DNA of 64,000 nt from Cobetia sp. L2A1. GTDB lineage: Bacteria; Pseudomonadota; Gammaproteobacteria; Pseudomonadales; Halomonadaceae. The position numbers and the translations under genes were made by a program. The notes beneath the pieces are model-generated. The model did not search any database. It was not told the origin of the DNA and saw nothing but the letters and a program-made list of their open reading frames with translations. Shown piece after piece: positions 37,013 to 46,636 of the stretch. How positions within the stretch are numbered: the first letter of the stretch is position 1; every line of letters starts with the position of its first letter. The stretch covers positions 2,976,001 through 3,040,000 of the forward strand of contig NZ_CP047025.1 of the NCBI RefSeq assembly GCF_009796845.1. Reading direction: 5' to 3'.

Positions 37013-37381
37013 TCACTCCTCTGGCGATATCCTGTCGAGGGGCGTGATCTTGGAAATCCTGATCAGACGCTCACCGCCGACCTTGAATTCGAAGCGACCA
37101 CTGATCTGCACCTCACGTCCCAGGTAGGCACCAATACGCTCAGGAGGGTGCACCTCGATGCGTTGCTGCTCACCAGCTTCAAGCCAGTAACGTATCGGTA
37201 CCCCTTTTCTACGTACCCTGCCCTGCACGGCAACCTGTTCACCCTGCCAGGCCTCGGAATACTCAAGCAAGGTGGCCACGCTCGTGGGACGCGGTGTACC
37301 AATCTCATTGCAGCCAACAGTAGCCATCAGCATCACTGCCACGGCCAGTGCCGAAAGCCAGTGCTGCATACGATTGTTCAT
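37013..37381 (-). CDS. hypothetical lipoprotein
   Basis: Protein of 122 residues with a signal sequence MNNRMQHWLSALAVAVMLMA and a probable lipobox ending at VGC (Cys at about residue 24), then a small beta-rich domain (VAVQGRVRRKGVPIRYWLEAGEQQ, LGREVQISGRFEF, GGERLIRISKITPL) that looks like an OB-type fold, a guess from strand pattern. The ATG at 37381 has AAGGAAC at 5 bases, against the longer frame from 37513. No partner gene is evident and I do not recognise a family. Confidence 0.75.
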   Translation of the reverse strand: MNNRMQHWLSALAVAVMLMATVGCNEIGTPRPTSVATLLEYSEAWQGEQVAVQGRVRRKGVPIRYWLEAGEQQRIEVHPPERIGAYLGREVQISGRFEFKVGGERLIRISKITPLDRISPEE

Positions 37382-37709
37382 GATTGTTCCTTGTGACGCT
37401 GGACGCCGCAGGCGATGCTCAGCGCGCCTGAGCAGAGAAATGACGCGCCTCAGGCAACCTTGCGACTGGCGAGTTCCCGAGCGGATAAGCCGCTTTGCGA
37501 AGGTGTCATCCATGCCAATTGTGGCAGCTTACGCCTCTCCGCATCCGCTCTTGATGATGGTTTATCAAAATGGCTCATGAAAATGGCAGATATAGGTTAG
37601 AGGTGGCCTGTTGGGATGCCGCTTCCTTTCCTCACTATCTGCCCGCATATAGTGCGAAATGACCCGGCATTCCCTGCCATCGCCCCCTGCCAATCGACGA
37701 GGTAACTGA
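37382..37709. other. intergenic region, nothing recognised
   Basis: About 330 bases between the divergent lipoprotein and SDR genes. It must contain both promoters. No repeat, RNA gene or protein was recognised. Confidence 0.5.
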
Positions 37710-38489
37710 ATGACGACGACCGAAAAAGTGGCCTATATCACCGGCGGCGCGCAAGGCATTGGACGTGGTATCAGTGACCACCTGCTCGCCAATGGCTGGC
37801 GGGTAATGGTGGTGGATATCGATCGTGAGGCTGGCGAGCAATACCTTGCCGAGCAGCGCAAGAGAGAGGAGGAAGGCAGCAGCACACGACTGTGCTTTCA
37901 AGCTATCGATGTATGCGATGAAGCCACCGTCGCGGCCAGCATCGCGCAGACGGTTGAGGTATTTGGACGACTGGACGCCGTGATCAATAATGCCGCGATT
38001 GCCAACCCCTTTCAGGGCAAGCTGGAGGAGCTGACACTGGAGCGCTGGCATCAGGTGCTGAATACCAGTCTGACCAGCAGCTTTCTGACCGCCAAGCATG
38101 CCGCACGCCACCTGCGCGAACACGGTGGCTGCATCATCAACATGGCCTCCAGCCGCGCCATCCAATCAGAACCGGACACAGAGGCTTACGCCGCCAGCAA
38201 GGGCGGTATCGTCGCCCTCACCCACGCCATGGCCATGAGCCTGGGGCCCGAGATTCGCGTCAATGCCGTCAGCCCTGGCTGGATTGACGTCTCCGGCCGG
38301 CAGAAGACGGCACCGTCAGAGACGCTGAGCACGCAAGACCATGCCCAGCATCCGGTGGGCCGCGTCGGTCACGTCGAGGACATCGCCGCGCTGGTCGCCT
38401 TCCTGATCTCGGACAAGGCCGGCTTCATCACCGGCCAGAATCACATCGTCGATGGCGGCATGACACGTAAGATGATCTACGCCGAATGA
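37710..38489 (+). CDS. short-chain dehydrogenase/reductase (SDR)
   Basis: Classical SDR of 259 residues. Cofactor motif TGGAQGIG at 11-18 and the acidic VVDID at 34-38 suggest NAD preference. Structural NNAA is at 93-96, and the catalytic triad region is S147/S148, Y160 and K164 (EAYAASKGG). The tail NHIVDGGMTRKM is typical. The substrate is unknown; neighbours give no help. ATG 37710 follows GAGG at 7 bases. Confidence 0.92.
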   Translation: MTTTEKVAYITGGAQGIGRGISDHLLANGWRVMVVDIDREAGEQYLAEQRKREEEGSSTRLCFQAIDVCDEATVAASIAQTVEVFGRLDAVINNAAIANPFQGKLEELTLERWHQVLNTSLTSSFLTAKHAARHLREHGGCIINMASSRAIQSEPDTEAYAASKGGIVALTHAMAMSLGPEIRVNAVSPGWIDVSGRQKTAPSETLSTQDHAQHPVGRVGHVEDIAALVAFLISDKAGFITGQNHIVDGGMTRKMIYAE

Positions 38490-38517
38490 CCCGCCAGTCG
38501 GGCAGGTCAGATAAGCA

Positions 38518-38961
38518 TCATGCTTTTACTGCGTGCGGCGCCAACCACTGCTTGAGCTGCCCTGCCTGCATCACGCCAGCCTGACGCTCCAGCTCCTTGC
38601 CCTTCTTCATCACCATCAGGGTCGGGATGCTGCGGATGCCGAAACGACCTGCCAATGCCTGTTGAGCTTCGGTATCGATCTTGGCGAAGCGCATCCTGGT
38701 GCCCATCTCAGCGGCGACGCCATTGAAGATCGGCCCCATCGTCTTGCACGGCCCACACCAGGTGGCCCAGAAGTCGATCACGATCGGCATCTCGCTGCGC
38801 ACGACCAGTGCTTCATAGTTGGCGCTGGTCAGCTCCAGCGGCTCAGCGGGCAACATGGCACCGCTGCATCTTCCGCAGGTGGGGTTGTCATTCAGACGCT
38901 CGGTGGCCACGCGATTGAGAGCAAGACACTGCGGGCAAGCCAGCACAAAGGATTCGGACAT
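38518..38961 (-). CDS. trxC: thioredoxin 2 (zinc-binding)
   Basis: Cytosolic disulfide reductase of 147 residues. The N-terminal zinc-binding CPQC (C9, C12) and CGRC (C29, C32) precede a thioredoxin domain with FWATWCGPCK (active Cys 69/72) and the cis-Pro loop IRSIPTLMVMKKG. TrxC proteins are usually induced by oxidative stress. Two adjacent ATGs (38964, 38961) exist; GGAG lies 7 bases before the second, which is chosen. Confidence 0.95.
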   Translation of the reverse strand: MSESFVLACPQCLALNRVATERLNDNPTCGRCSGAMLPAEPLELTSANYEALVVRSEMPIVIDFWATWCGPCKTMGPIFNGVAAEMGTRMRFAKIDTEAQQALAGRFGIRSIPTLMVMKKGKELERQAGVMQAGQLKQWLAPHAVKA

Positions 38962-39185
38962 CATCGGACTCCAGAAGAAGAATAAGCACGGAGCGCTCGA
39001 CGAAGTGAATCACTCTCGAAAGAGTGCTGCCTCGCCAAGCGCCACCCCGACACAAACGTCAGGTGCTGATGGGGGATGATCATACGAAATGTGGGCCAAG
39101 AAGCAATTGACGCAGCACATCGGGTCGATCGCTTCTTGCTATCAAGTGACCCTGACCACGACAAAACAATGCGGATACCCTGCAT

Positions 39186-39196
39186 ATGATAATCAT
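39186..39196. promoter_or_regulatory. possible Fur-like site
   Basis: ATGATAATCAT is the exact core of the Fur consensus, with about 14 of 19 consensus positions matching in the wider window and a second ATTATC half-site adjoining. It lies 225 bases before trxC and 66 before the cobT-like fragment. Weak evidence only. Confidence 0.3.
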
Positions 39197-39261
39197 CATT
39201 ATCCAAAAGATAACAATGCTGATTTCCAGTGACATACTAATGGTTTGTCTTCAGATGGCTC

Positions 39262-39645
39262 ATGACCCCAAAAGCCCACTCCGACTACCGTCATGCTGAT
39301 GTGACACTGACTGGGTGGGTTAGGTTATGCGGCATCATCGCCGACAACGTCTCTGCCGGCGAAGGCGCACGCCATCTGCTGGTCGTCATCTCCGATGGCA
39401 GCCCCTGTAACAGCGCTACCAACATGGCCAATGACGAGCACTACCTCGACAGCCATCTCAATCAAGTTGTCGCGCAGCAAACCCGCTCCGGCCGCCAGGC
39501 TATCCTCGGCCTCGGCGTCGGGCTGGACCTCAGCACCTACTAACCCGACCAGCGGATCATCGACCTCGAACGCACCCTCGACAACGCCCTCGCCAATGAA
39601 ATCGTGTATCACATGGCGCTAGCGTGTCGGGATCAGGGGATGTGA
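39262..39645 (+). pseudogene. decayed CobT-like von Willebrand A domain fragment
   Basis: The reading frame gives GEGARHLLVVISDGSPCNSA, then EHYLDSHLNQVV and GLGVGLDLSTY, then an in-frame TAA at 39541-39543, and continues in the same frame as PDQRIIDLERTLDNALANEI to a second stop at 39643. The order ISDGxP...YLxxHL...GxGxDxxxY matches the C-terminal VWA (MIDAS) region of CobT/CobT-like cobaltochelatase proteins, where Y is followed by another residue rather than a stop. The N-terminal bulk is absent. So this is a truncated, nonsense-interrupted remnant. It abuts the AT-rich insert and may mark a deletion or insertion event. Confidence 0.65.
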
Positions 39646-39690
39646 TGCTTTACACTATTCATTTGCAAACTTTAGACAATTGCAAAAATA

Positions 39691-40341
39691 TCAAACAAGC
39701 GCCACCCTTGCTTCTGTAAATAAGCTTTCACCGACATACCATGATCTTATTTTAACAAAATTGTATTTACCGAGAAGTGCTTCGACCTGAATTTTATCTA
39801 CAACCCCATAATATGTCACACCTCTCAACCCTCTATGAAGATAACCATATAACCATTTAACTCCTGATTCATATTTTTTAAAATAAGAACTTCTATATTG
39901 GTTAACAATAATCACGCGCCCATTCTGCATCAACAATCTATGCATATGAACCACTATATCATCCAAGGTATTCTTGCAAGGAATAGCAGAAAGCACGTTT
40001 GTACATATGATCAGTTTATATTTTTCGTCGTGCTTTGCTAAGTTCTCATAGGCTATCGAACAACATCCATCATAATTATCTTCTACATATTTTTTAACAG
40101 AGGTTAGTTCCCCTCTGACTGCTTGGGTACGATTTAGTTGAACCTCAGAATCTACGAAAGTCACTCTAGAAGATATTTTCACTAAAGTGTCAGAATATCT
40201 AAGCTTCCCGCACCCAAAATCTAATACTGAAGGATCGTCTACAATTATCTTCAAATAATCATTTACAGCTGAAGATTTTTGGGTATAAGGCTTTGCTGTG
40301 TTCTCTGCACGTACCTCATTACCTTCGATGTAATATCTCAT
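39691..40341 (-). CDS. class I SAM methyltransferase in AT-rich insert
   Basis: Predicted methyltransferase of 216 residues. The SAM motif SVLDFGCGKLRYSDTL is followed by VTFVDSE (acidic motif II) and then YKLIICTNVLSAIPCKNTLDDIV-like motif IV and LLMQNGRVIIVNQYRSS, the usual order. The target is unknown. Base composition is strikingly AT-rich against the flanks, with A/T-ending codons, a sign of recent transfer. Its ATG at 40341 overlaps the stop of the membrane-protein gene by 4 bases, with AGGTG upstream, so the two form one translational unit. Confidence 0.8.
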   Translation of the reverse strand: MRYYIEGNEVRAENTAKPYTQKSSAVNDYLKIIVDDPSVLDFGCGKLRYSDTLVKISSRVTFVDSEVQLNRTQAVRGELTSVKKYVEDNYDGCCSIAYENLAKHDEKYKLIICTNVLSAIPCKNTLDDIVVHMHRLLMQNGRVIIVNQYRSSYFKKYESGVKWLYGYLHRGLRGVTYYGVVDKIQVEALLGKYNFVKIRSWYVGESLFTEARVALV

Positions 40342-41003
40342 AGTATCACCTGGTGTTTATTCAAATAGGTTATTATTATAGCTTCTGGAATTTGTCGAGC
40401 CTGTGCTTTGGATTTTTTTACTACAACAAAGTACCAATGTGCGGCGGATAATATAAAAACAATAATTGCATAAGACATTATTAGATAAGCACTTTTATCA
40501 GTCAAAATAATTATAGGAAGCAGTGATATAATTACTACACATAAATGTTCAAACAACACCCAAAATAGTAGTGCATATCGCCAGAAAACATGTACATGAT
40601 GAGGATCTATATTTTTCACTTCAGGATAATATAAGCCGGCCATTATTTCTCTAACCCGCTTTTGATTCAATGGTAAATCCGATCCAACTCTATCGAGCAT
40701 TGGCTTGACTATAAAATCTTTTTCCCATAGATACCGCAACTTAATTGCTTTTGCGATTTTATCATGAGCCTCAAAAAAAGTACTTAGAAAAAAAGCCATA
40801 AGTGCACCTAACAGAGGCATCATACCGAAAGAAACAATCCATTCGATCAGGTCACGATAACCTTCTAAAGGAGGAATCAAAGCATCATCGATCTCAATAT
40901 ATGGTAAAAACCCATTATACTGTAGAATAATCAAGTACAACAAGGTTGTAACAAAAGTCCACTTACACAATTTACCCAACATCTCAGTATAAGAAATTAT
41001 CAT
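40338..41003 (-). CDS. four-helix membrane protein of unknown function in AT-rich insert
   Basis: Protein of 221 residues with predicted helices at about 14-35 (WTFVTTLLYLIILQYNGFL), 52-77 (LIEWIVSFGMMPLLGALMAF), 143-170 and 175-196. A charged cytosolic loop of about 65 residues lies between helices 2 and 3 (AKAIKLRYLWEKDFIVKPML onward). I do not recognise the family. It is the upstream gene of a two-gene cassette with the overlapping methyltransferase; both are AT-rich and foreign-looking. ATG 41003 follows GGTGA at 5 bases. Confidence 0.75.
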   Translation of the reverse strand: MIISYTEMLGKLCKWTFVTTLLYLIILQYNGFLPYIEIDDALIPPLEGYRDLIEWIVSFGMMPLLGALMAFFLSTFFEAHDKIAKAIKLRYLWEKDFIVKPMLDRVGSDLPLNQKRVREIMAGLYYPEVKNIDPHHVHVFWRYALLFWVLFEHLCVVIISLLPIIILTDKSAYLIMSYAIIVFILSAAHWYFVVVKKSKAQARQIPEAIIITYLNKHQVIL

Positions 41004-41524
<521 letters not shown>

Positions 41525-42409
41525 ATGTCCCCCAGCGATGCCCTGCGTCTTGTTCTGCTCTCCACCCTGTGGGGCATGTCTTTCATCTTCATGAGGGTGG
41601 CAGCGCCGGAGTTTGGCCCCGTCACCTTGATTCTATTGCGGATGGGTATCGGGGCGCTGGTATTGGCACCACTGCTGCTGGGCGCTGGCCGCCTCAAGAT
41701 GGTGTGGGATCATAAAGGCTCACTGATGGTACTGGGCCTGACCAGTCAGGCACTACCCTTCTGCCTGTTGGCGCTGGCCACCACCCAGCTGGAGGCAGGC
41801 TTCACCTCGTTGATCAACGCGACCACGCCACTGTTCACTGCCCTGCTGGGCATGGCCTTCTTCGCCACGCCCATCCAAAAGCAGCAGTATCTGGGGCTGG
41901 CGCTGGCCTTCGGCGGTGTCTACGTGTTGTCGAGTGATCGCCTCGATTTCCAGCTCGGCGGTGATGGCTGGTTCATTCTGGCGGCCCTCGGCGCGACCTT
42001 CTGCTACGGCTTCGCCTCCAACTTCTCGCGCCAGCGCTTGAGCCATCTGCCGTCACCGGTATTGGCGGCAGGCAGCGCCACGATGTCATCACTGGTGTTG
42101 CTGATTCCCGGCCTATGGCTGTGGCCAACCACCAGTGTCAGCCTTGAAGCTTGGGGCAGTGCGATTGCGCTGGCCGTGCTCAGTACTAGCCTCGCCTTCC
42201 TGATCTTCTTCCGTTTGCTGGCGAGTGCCGGCGCTACGGCCACTACCTCCGTCACCTTCCTGGTGCCGGTCAGCGCATTGCTATGGGGCAATGTGCTGCT
42301 GAATGAAGTGATCGACGCCCGTATCCTCACCGGCATGGGCATCACGCTGCTGGGCACCGCCATCGCGACACGTCTGATTCGCCTGCCAACGCGCAAGACG
42401 GCAAGCTAG
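41525..42409 (+). CDS. EamA/DMT-family transporter
   Basis: Inner-membrane drug/metabolite transporter, 294 residues, ten helices in two EamA repeats. Typical stretches are LLSTLWGMSFIFMRVAAPEFGPVTLILLR and AGFTSLINATTPLFTALLGM in repeat 1, and SATMSSLVLLIPGLWLW then TSLAFLIFFRLLASAGATATTSVTFLVPVSALLWG in repeat 2. Likely exports amino acids or related metabolites; substrate unknown. ATG 41525. It is convergent with the dihydroxyacetone kinase. Confidence 0.9.
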   Translation: MSPSDALRLVLLSTLWGMSFIFMRVAAPEFGPVTLILLRMGIGALVLAPLLLGAGRLKMVWDHKGSLMVLGLTSQALPFCLLALATTQLEAGFTSLINATTPLFTALLGMAFFATPIQKQQYLGLALAFGGVYVLSSDRLDFQLGGDGWFILAALGATFCYGFASNFSRQRLSHLPSPVLAAGSATMSSLVLLIPGLWLWPTTSVSLEAWGSAIALAVLSTSLAFLIFFRLLASAGATATTSVTFLVPVSALLWGNVLLNEVIDARILTGMGITLLGTAIATRLIRLPTRKTAS

Positions 42410-42445
42410 CCTCTCTCACGCGCGGGTAATCTTGTCAGGCAGTGC

Positions 42446-44266
42446 TCAGCAGGCGGGTTCTTCGGCGACATCCGCCAGCGCTTCGAAGATACGTGCAGTG
42501 GCTTCTGCCCCGGGGTCACCGTGACCGGCAAGGTGCTCTGCCGGTACGTAAGCGGAGCGCCCCGCGCGCCCTGTCGTCATCTCGGCAGTGGCATCCGCAC
42601 CCTGCCTGGCTGCCTGTGCCATCGCGGCCCAGTCAACACACTCCGACGGAGTGTCTAGCGCCTCAAGGGCTGGCAGCAAGGCATCCAGCAGGGTGCGGTC
42701 ACCGCGCGCAGCACCGCCATAATGCTGCATGCGGGCCACCCCGTAAGACAGCGCCGCATGCCAGCGGTGCTTGACCGGCAGGGCACTGCCCTCCTCACGC
42801 CAGCGCGTGGCCGCTGCGGTAAACAGAATCGACAGCAGCACACCACTGGAGCCCCCCATGCCACGTGCAAGTTGTTGCCCGATGCACGTCATCAGCTGGC
42901 CCGCATCACCACAGGCCAGCTCGCTGCATTCCATCGATTCAAGAATGGCATTGGCGCCGCTGGCGAAAGTATTGCCGGTATCACCATCACCGCTGATGGC
43001 ATCGAGACGGTCCAACGCGTCTTCGCTGGCCAGTAGTGTCTCCAGTACGGCATTCAACTTCTGCTCGACCTGCGCATCTCCCGGCAAGGCTAGCTTGGCG
43101 CGCTGGCCCGCCTCTCCATTGCCATCAGCCGTGGAGGCCGAACCAGACTGTGCTGAGGACTGGGCTGAAGACTGAGTATCAGCATGCTCAAGGCTCAGGT
43201 AGGTCAGCGGCTTGACGCGCTGCACACCCGGCCACGCTACCGGTACACACTCGGCCGCCAGTGCCGATTCCAGCGACTCATCAAGCGGCAGCAGTGTCAG
43301 CGAGAAGCCCTGCATGTCCAGCGAGGTCATCAGTGGCTGTGGACCCACGACAGCGTGAATACCCAACGCCTGTAGCGAAGGATGTGCCAGTGCCTCCGCC
43401 AGCAGTACGCCACGCTCCAACGGCGAGCATCCACCGAGGTCATTGATCATCAGCAGGTGGCCATTGGCGGGGAGCGTGCCGGCGGCTTCCTTGCGGGCAT
43501 GGCCTTCCAGCAGCGCCGTCACGACCATATCCATCATGCTGTGCGCCTCGTCACCAGCAGGGATGGTGCTCATGTCGAGCGTTCTGGCACCCGGCTCACC
43601 GTGAATACCCAGGCCCAGCTCCGGCGCACGTTGTTCACGCAGCTTGCCAGGGTGGCGTCCCACGGTGAACGCCATGCCCAGGGTCGAGCAGCTGTCAGCG
43701 ACACGGCGTGCGACGGCGGCCACTTCCGTGAGACTGGCCCCCTGCGCCGCCAGCGCACCGGCAATCTTGTGCACCAGCAACGTACCCGCCAGCCCGCGCG
43801 GCTGCGGGTTATCGGGCAACGCCACATCATCGGCGACGATGACCATCTCGACCTTGAGTCCTTCCTGACTCGCACGCTCTGCCGCTAGCCCGAAGTTGAG
43901 GCGATCGCCGGTATAATTCTTGACGATCAGCAGTGCCCCCGCCTCACCCGTGACCTCTCTGAGCGCCGTCAGCACGGCATCTACCGTCGGCGAGGCGAAC
44001 AACTCGCCGCAGACTGCAGCTGTCAGCATGCCCGCCCCCACGAAACCTGCGTGGGCAGGTTCGTGACCAGAACCACCACCCGAAATCAGTGCGACATGTT
44101 CACGCCGCCAGTCATCACGGATGACCAGCCGCATGCCACTGGCGGGATCGGATAGCCGCACACCACTGCCGTCGGGATGACATAGCCGCGCATGACCTGC
44201 CAGCGCATCACCGACGACCTGACGCGGTTGGTTGATGAACTGTCGCATACCATCAGAGCTGAACAT
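42446..44266 (-). CDS. ATP-dependent dihydroxyacetone kinase (DhaK-DhaL fusion)
   Basis: Single-chain kinase of 606 residues that phosphorylates dihydroxyacetone (or related trioses) with ATP, as in Citrobacter and eukaryotic DAK. The DhaK domain (1-350) has ISGGGSGHEPAHAGFVGAGM at 61-80, Asp122 in NYTGDRLNFG and the substrate-binding His223 in GLGIHGEPGA. A Ser/Ala/Gln-rich linker (about 362-390) joins the DhaL domain (395-606), with the Mg-ATP motif ISGDGDTGNTF at 425-435 and MGGSSGVLLSI. ATG 44266 has AAGGAG upstream. It is monocistronic, with tandem repeats in its upstream region. Confidence 0.94.
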   Translation of the reverse strand: MFSSDGMRQFINQPRQVVGDALAGHARLCHPDGSGVRLSDPASGMRLVIRDDWRREHVALISGGGSGHEPAHAGFVGAGMLTAAVCGELFASPTVDAVLTALREVTGEAGALLIVKNYTGDRLNFGLAAERASQEGLKVEMVIVADDVALPDNPQPRGLAGTLLVHKIAGALAAQGASLTEVAAVARRVADSCSTLGMAFTVGRHPGKLREQRAPELGLGIHGEPGARTLDMSTIPAGDEAHSMMDMVVTALLEGHARKEAAGTLPANGHLLMINDLGGCSPLERGVLLAEALAHPSLQALGIHAVVGPQPLMTSLDMQGFSLTLLPLDESLESALAAECVPVAWPGVQRVKPLTYLSLEHADTQSSAQSSAQSGSASTADGNGEAGQRAKLALPGDAQVEQKLNAVLETLLASEDALDRLDAISGDGDTGNTFASGANAILESMECSELACGDAGQLMTCIGQQLARGMGGSSGVLLSILFTAAATRWREEGSALPVKHRWHAALSYGVARMQHYGGAARGDRTLLDALLPALEALDTPSECVDWAAMAQAARQGADATAEMTTGRAGRSAYVPAEHLAGHGDPGAEATARIFEALADVAEEPAC

Positions 44267-44347
44267 CCCTGTCTCCTTGAGGCTTGGTGCCCCGACTGAT
44301 GAAAATTGTCATTCAAGAAATCGATTGGTAACCACCATGCCAGATCC

Positions 44348-44398
44348 GGATGACAAACGGTGGTGACAAACGGGGATGACAAACGGTGGTGACAACCG
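44348..44398. repeat. four tandem 13-bp repeats upstream of dihydroxyacetone kinase
   Basis: The unit GGATGACAAACGG / TGGTGACAAACGG alternates four times without gaps, so there is also a 26-bp period; the last copy has one change (ACAACCG). They lie 82-132 bases upstream of the kinase ATG. They may be an operator array or a slippage product. Confidence 0.85.
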
Positions 44399-44475
44399 CT
44401 GATCACTTCTTGTCACCATGAATGTCGATATGACGCAGCGATGGATGACATCAATATAGAGTGTGGTGCATGCGA

Positions 44476-44519
44476 CATGAAAAGACCCTCGGCGTCTGAC
44501 GCTCGAGGGTCTTTTCATG
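44476..44519. terminator. long perfect hairpin, terminator of the diguanylate cyclase gene
   Basis: CATGAAAAGACCCTCG and CGAGGGTCTTTTCATG form a perfect 16-bp stem, with an inner GCGTC-T-GACGC helix in the loop. It lies 37 bases after the stop of the minus-strand gene. Confidence 0.85.
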
Positions 44520-44536
44520 GAGTTCATATCACTCGC

Positions 44537-44565
44537 GACAGTCACTTGCTGACAGTCACTTGCTG
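44537..44565. repeat. 14-bp tandem duplication over a stop codon
   Basis: GACAGTCACTTGCT occurs twice in tandem, followed by a partial third copy; the diguanylate cyclase stop (44556-44558) lies within it. Likely slippage. Confidence 0.7.
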
Positions 44566-45740
44566 ACAGTATCAATCTTCAGACCTGTGGGTTTCAGCGC
44601 CGAGACAAGTTTCGGCTCAGTCCCTCGTGAAGATGTCCGCTCGAGCTCCTGTAATGCCACTTCTGCATCACGGGACAATGGCACCGTATGCACCACGCGC
44701 TCATTGACCGCTTCCTCTGACAGCGCTGACGCGCCAGAACGATGGAAGTTGACCCCATGCTTGCCATTGCGCTTGATGTAATACATGGCCTGATCGGCAT
44801 GCTCTAGGGCGGTATTGAAACTGCCGTCGGCATCGCGCCCGAAACAGGCGCCAATACTCAGGCCGATACACACCAGCCCACCATTGATTTCAAGAGGTCG
44901 CTCGAAACGCTTCAGCCAGCGACGCGTGATCATCTCAACCCGTTCCGGGGTCATGCGCGGCAGCTGAAACAGGAATTCATCACCGCCATAACGGGCCGAA
45001 AGATGATGGTGAATACCCAGCTGGTGAAGCTCATCGTTCAGCCCATGCGCCAGCAGTACCAGCACTTCATCACCCGCGCGGTGGCCGAGCTGATCATTGA
45101 CCTGCTTGAAGCCGTCCAGATCGATGAACAACAGCACGCTATCATCGGCCAGCGGCCGTTTGCGCCAGCCATTGATGGCTTGGCGATTGGCAAGCCCCGT
45201 CAGGGCATCGGTGCTGGCCAGCGCGTTGAGACGTGACTCGTAGTCTTTCTCATGACTGATATCGACATGTGTGCCCAGTAGGCGAAGCGCGTGGCCTTCG
45301 GCGTCACGTTCGACCACGCGGCCGCGGTCTGCCACCCAGGTCACGCTGCCATCGCGGGCCAGCATGCGATGTACCACCTGATAGACCTCGGTGCGTCCGC
45401 AGAGGTGGTCGTCCAGATTGGCGAGTACTTCGTCGCGGTCTCCCGGGTGAAGATGATCACGCCAGACGTCGAACTGCGCATTCAGCTGGCCGGGCTGGTA
45501 GCCCAGCATGCGGCCCCAACGGTAGTTGAAGATGGTGAGCTTGCCAGTGGGCACGTCCAACTGCCACAGACGAAGACCGGTGCCATCGAGGGTCGCCGAG
45601 AGCTTTTCTTCAAGCCCTGACAGACGCCGCTCAAGGCGTGCCTTGTCGCGCTTCAGCTGTTGGATAGTGGACTCCAGCGATTGCTCGCGCAGACTCTTGC
45701 GTGTCATGCCAACGCCCCCGGTGAACTCCTTGTCAAACAT
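44556..45740 (-). CDS. PAS-GGDEF diguanylate cyclase
   Basis: Signalling enzyme of 394 residues making cyclic di-GMP from two GTP. An N-terminal coiled coil (about 15-50) leads to a PAS/PAC fold (about 52-165; LWQLDVPTGKLTIFNYRWGRMLGY, VTWVADRGRVVERDAEGHALRLLGTHVDIS), then a GGDEF domain with LTGLANR at 180-186, FIDLDGFKQVND and the active site RYGGDEF (250-256). The RxxD product-inhibition site before GGDEF is absent. No transmembrane segment is seen, so it is cytosolic. The start is unclear: ATG 45740 or 45707; neither has a strong ribosome site. Confidence 0.93.
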   Translation of the reverse strand: MFDKEFTGGVGMTRKSLREQSLESTIQQLKRDKARLERRLSGLEEKLSATLDGTGLRLWQLDVPTGKLTIFNYRWGRMLGYQPGQLNAQFDVWRDHLHPGDRDEVLANLDDHLCGRTEVYQVVHRMLARDGSVTWVADRGRVVERDAEGHALRLLGTHVDISHEKDYESRLNALASTDALTGLANRQAINGWRKRPLADDSVLLFIDLDGFKQVNDQLGHRAGDEVLVLLAHGLNDELHQLGIHHHLSARYGGDEFLFQLPRMTPERVEMITRRWLKRFERPLEINGGLVCIGLSIGACFGRDADGSFNTALEHADQAMYYIKRNGKHGVNFHRSGASALSEEAVNERVVHTVPLSRDAEVALQELERTSSRGTEPKLVSALKPTGLKIDTVSK

Positions 45741-45849
45741 CCCTTTATGCCCATCTACTCCGAGATGAGTTCCACACTACGACTGGCCCGTCATTGGCTG
45801 CCTGCTACCTACCATGAACTTCCGGCCATCAATGGCACTGGTAACGCTG

Positions 45850-46554
45850 TTACATCGAAAATTCGCCACCCTTCGCGACGGCTCGCTGATAGGCCTCACG
45901 CTCACGAATCCGTGCCAACCATGCCTGGGTATTCGGATACCCCTCAAGCCCCTGACGCGAGGCCATGACCTGAACCGGGAAGCTCATCTGGATGTCAGCC
46001 CCCGTGAGATGCTCACCACACAGCCAGTGTCGGCCCTCAAGGCAAGATTCCATGTAGGCCTGGTGCGACTTCAACTCCGGCGTGATGAAGTTGTCATTGA
46101 CGCCCTTGGCCAACAGTCGCGCAATCGGACGAATCAGCCAGGGTACCGGTTTCTTGTCGAGACGCGAAAATACCAATCGCATCAGCAGCGGTGTCATCGC
46201 GGAGCCTTCGGCGAAATGCAGCCAGAAGCGATAATCGCGCTCTGCCCGGCTACCCACGACAGGCCGCAGGTGCGCGCTATTGCCAGCACTCTGTGCGGCG
46301 TAGAGATCCACCAGATATTCGATGATGGCACCTGACTCCGCGACCACTACCGGTTCGCCACTCTCCCCCGTCAGGGTGGTGTCAGTGATGACAGGCGACT
46401 TGCCGAGCGGATGCACTTCCCGCAGGGCCTTGGGTGCCCGCATGCTGTTGGCATCACGCGCATAGACTTCCAGTCGATACTCAAGGTTCAGCTCTTCCAG
46501 CAGCCACAGGATGCGCTGAGAACGCGAGTTTTCCAGATGGTGAACCGTGATCAT
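45850..46554 (-). CDS. glutathione S-transferase family protein
   Basis: Two-domain GST of 234 residues. The thioredoxin-like N-terminal domain starts MITVHHLENSRSQRILWLLE and has the Ser-containing SRSQR pocket, the cis-Pro PLGKSPVI and the glutathione-binding ESGAIIEYL. The helical C-terminal domain has the capping box region HLTGADIQMSFPVQV. Probable detoxification or thiol role; substrate unknown. ATG 46554 follows GGAG at 6 bases. Confidence 0.92.
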   Translation of the reverse strand: MITVHHLENSRSQRILWLLEELNLEYRLEVYARDANSMRAPKALREVHPLGKSPVITDTTLTGESGEPVVVAESGAIIEYLVDLYAAQSAGNSAHLRPVVGSRAERDYRFWLHFAEGSAMTPLLMRLVFSRLDKKPVPWLIRPIARLLAKGVNDNFITPELKSHQAYMESCLEGRHWLCGEHLTGADIQMSFPVQVMASRQGLEGYPNTQAWLARIREREAYQRAVAKGGEFSM

Positions 46555-46636
46555 GTCGTGCTCCTGATAGCGTGGTGTCAGTAAATCGCGTCAATACGTC
46601 AATACCTACCCATCCAGCGTTTGCGAGGACGGCGGC

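Noticed and set aside
44348..44398. Possible CRISPR array before the dihydroxyacetone kinase
   Set aside because: Repeats are contiguous 13-mers without spacers.
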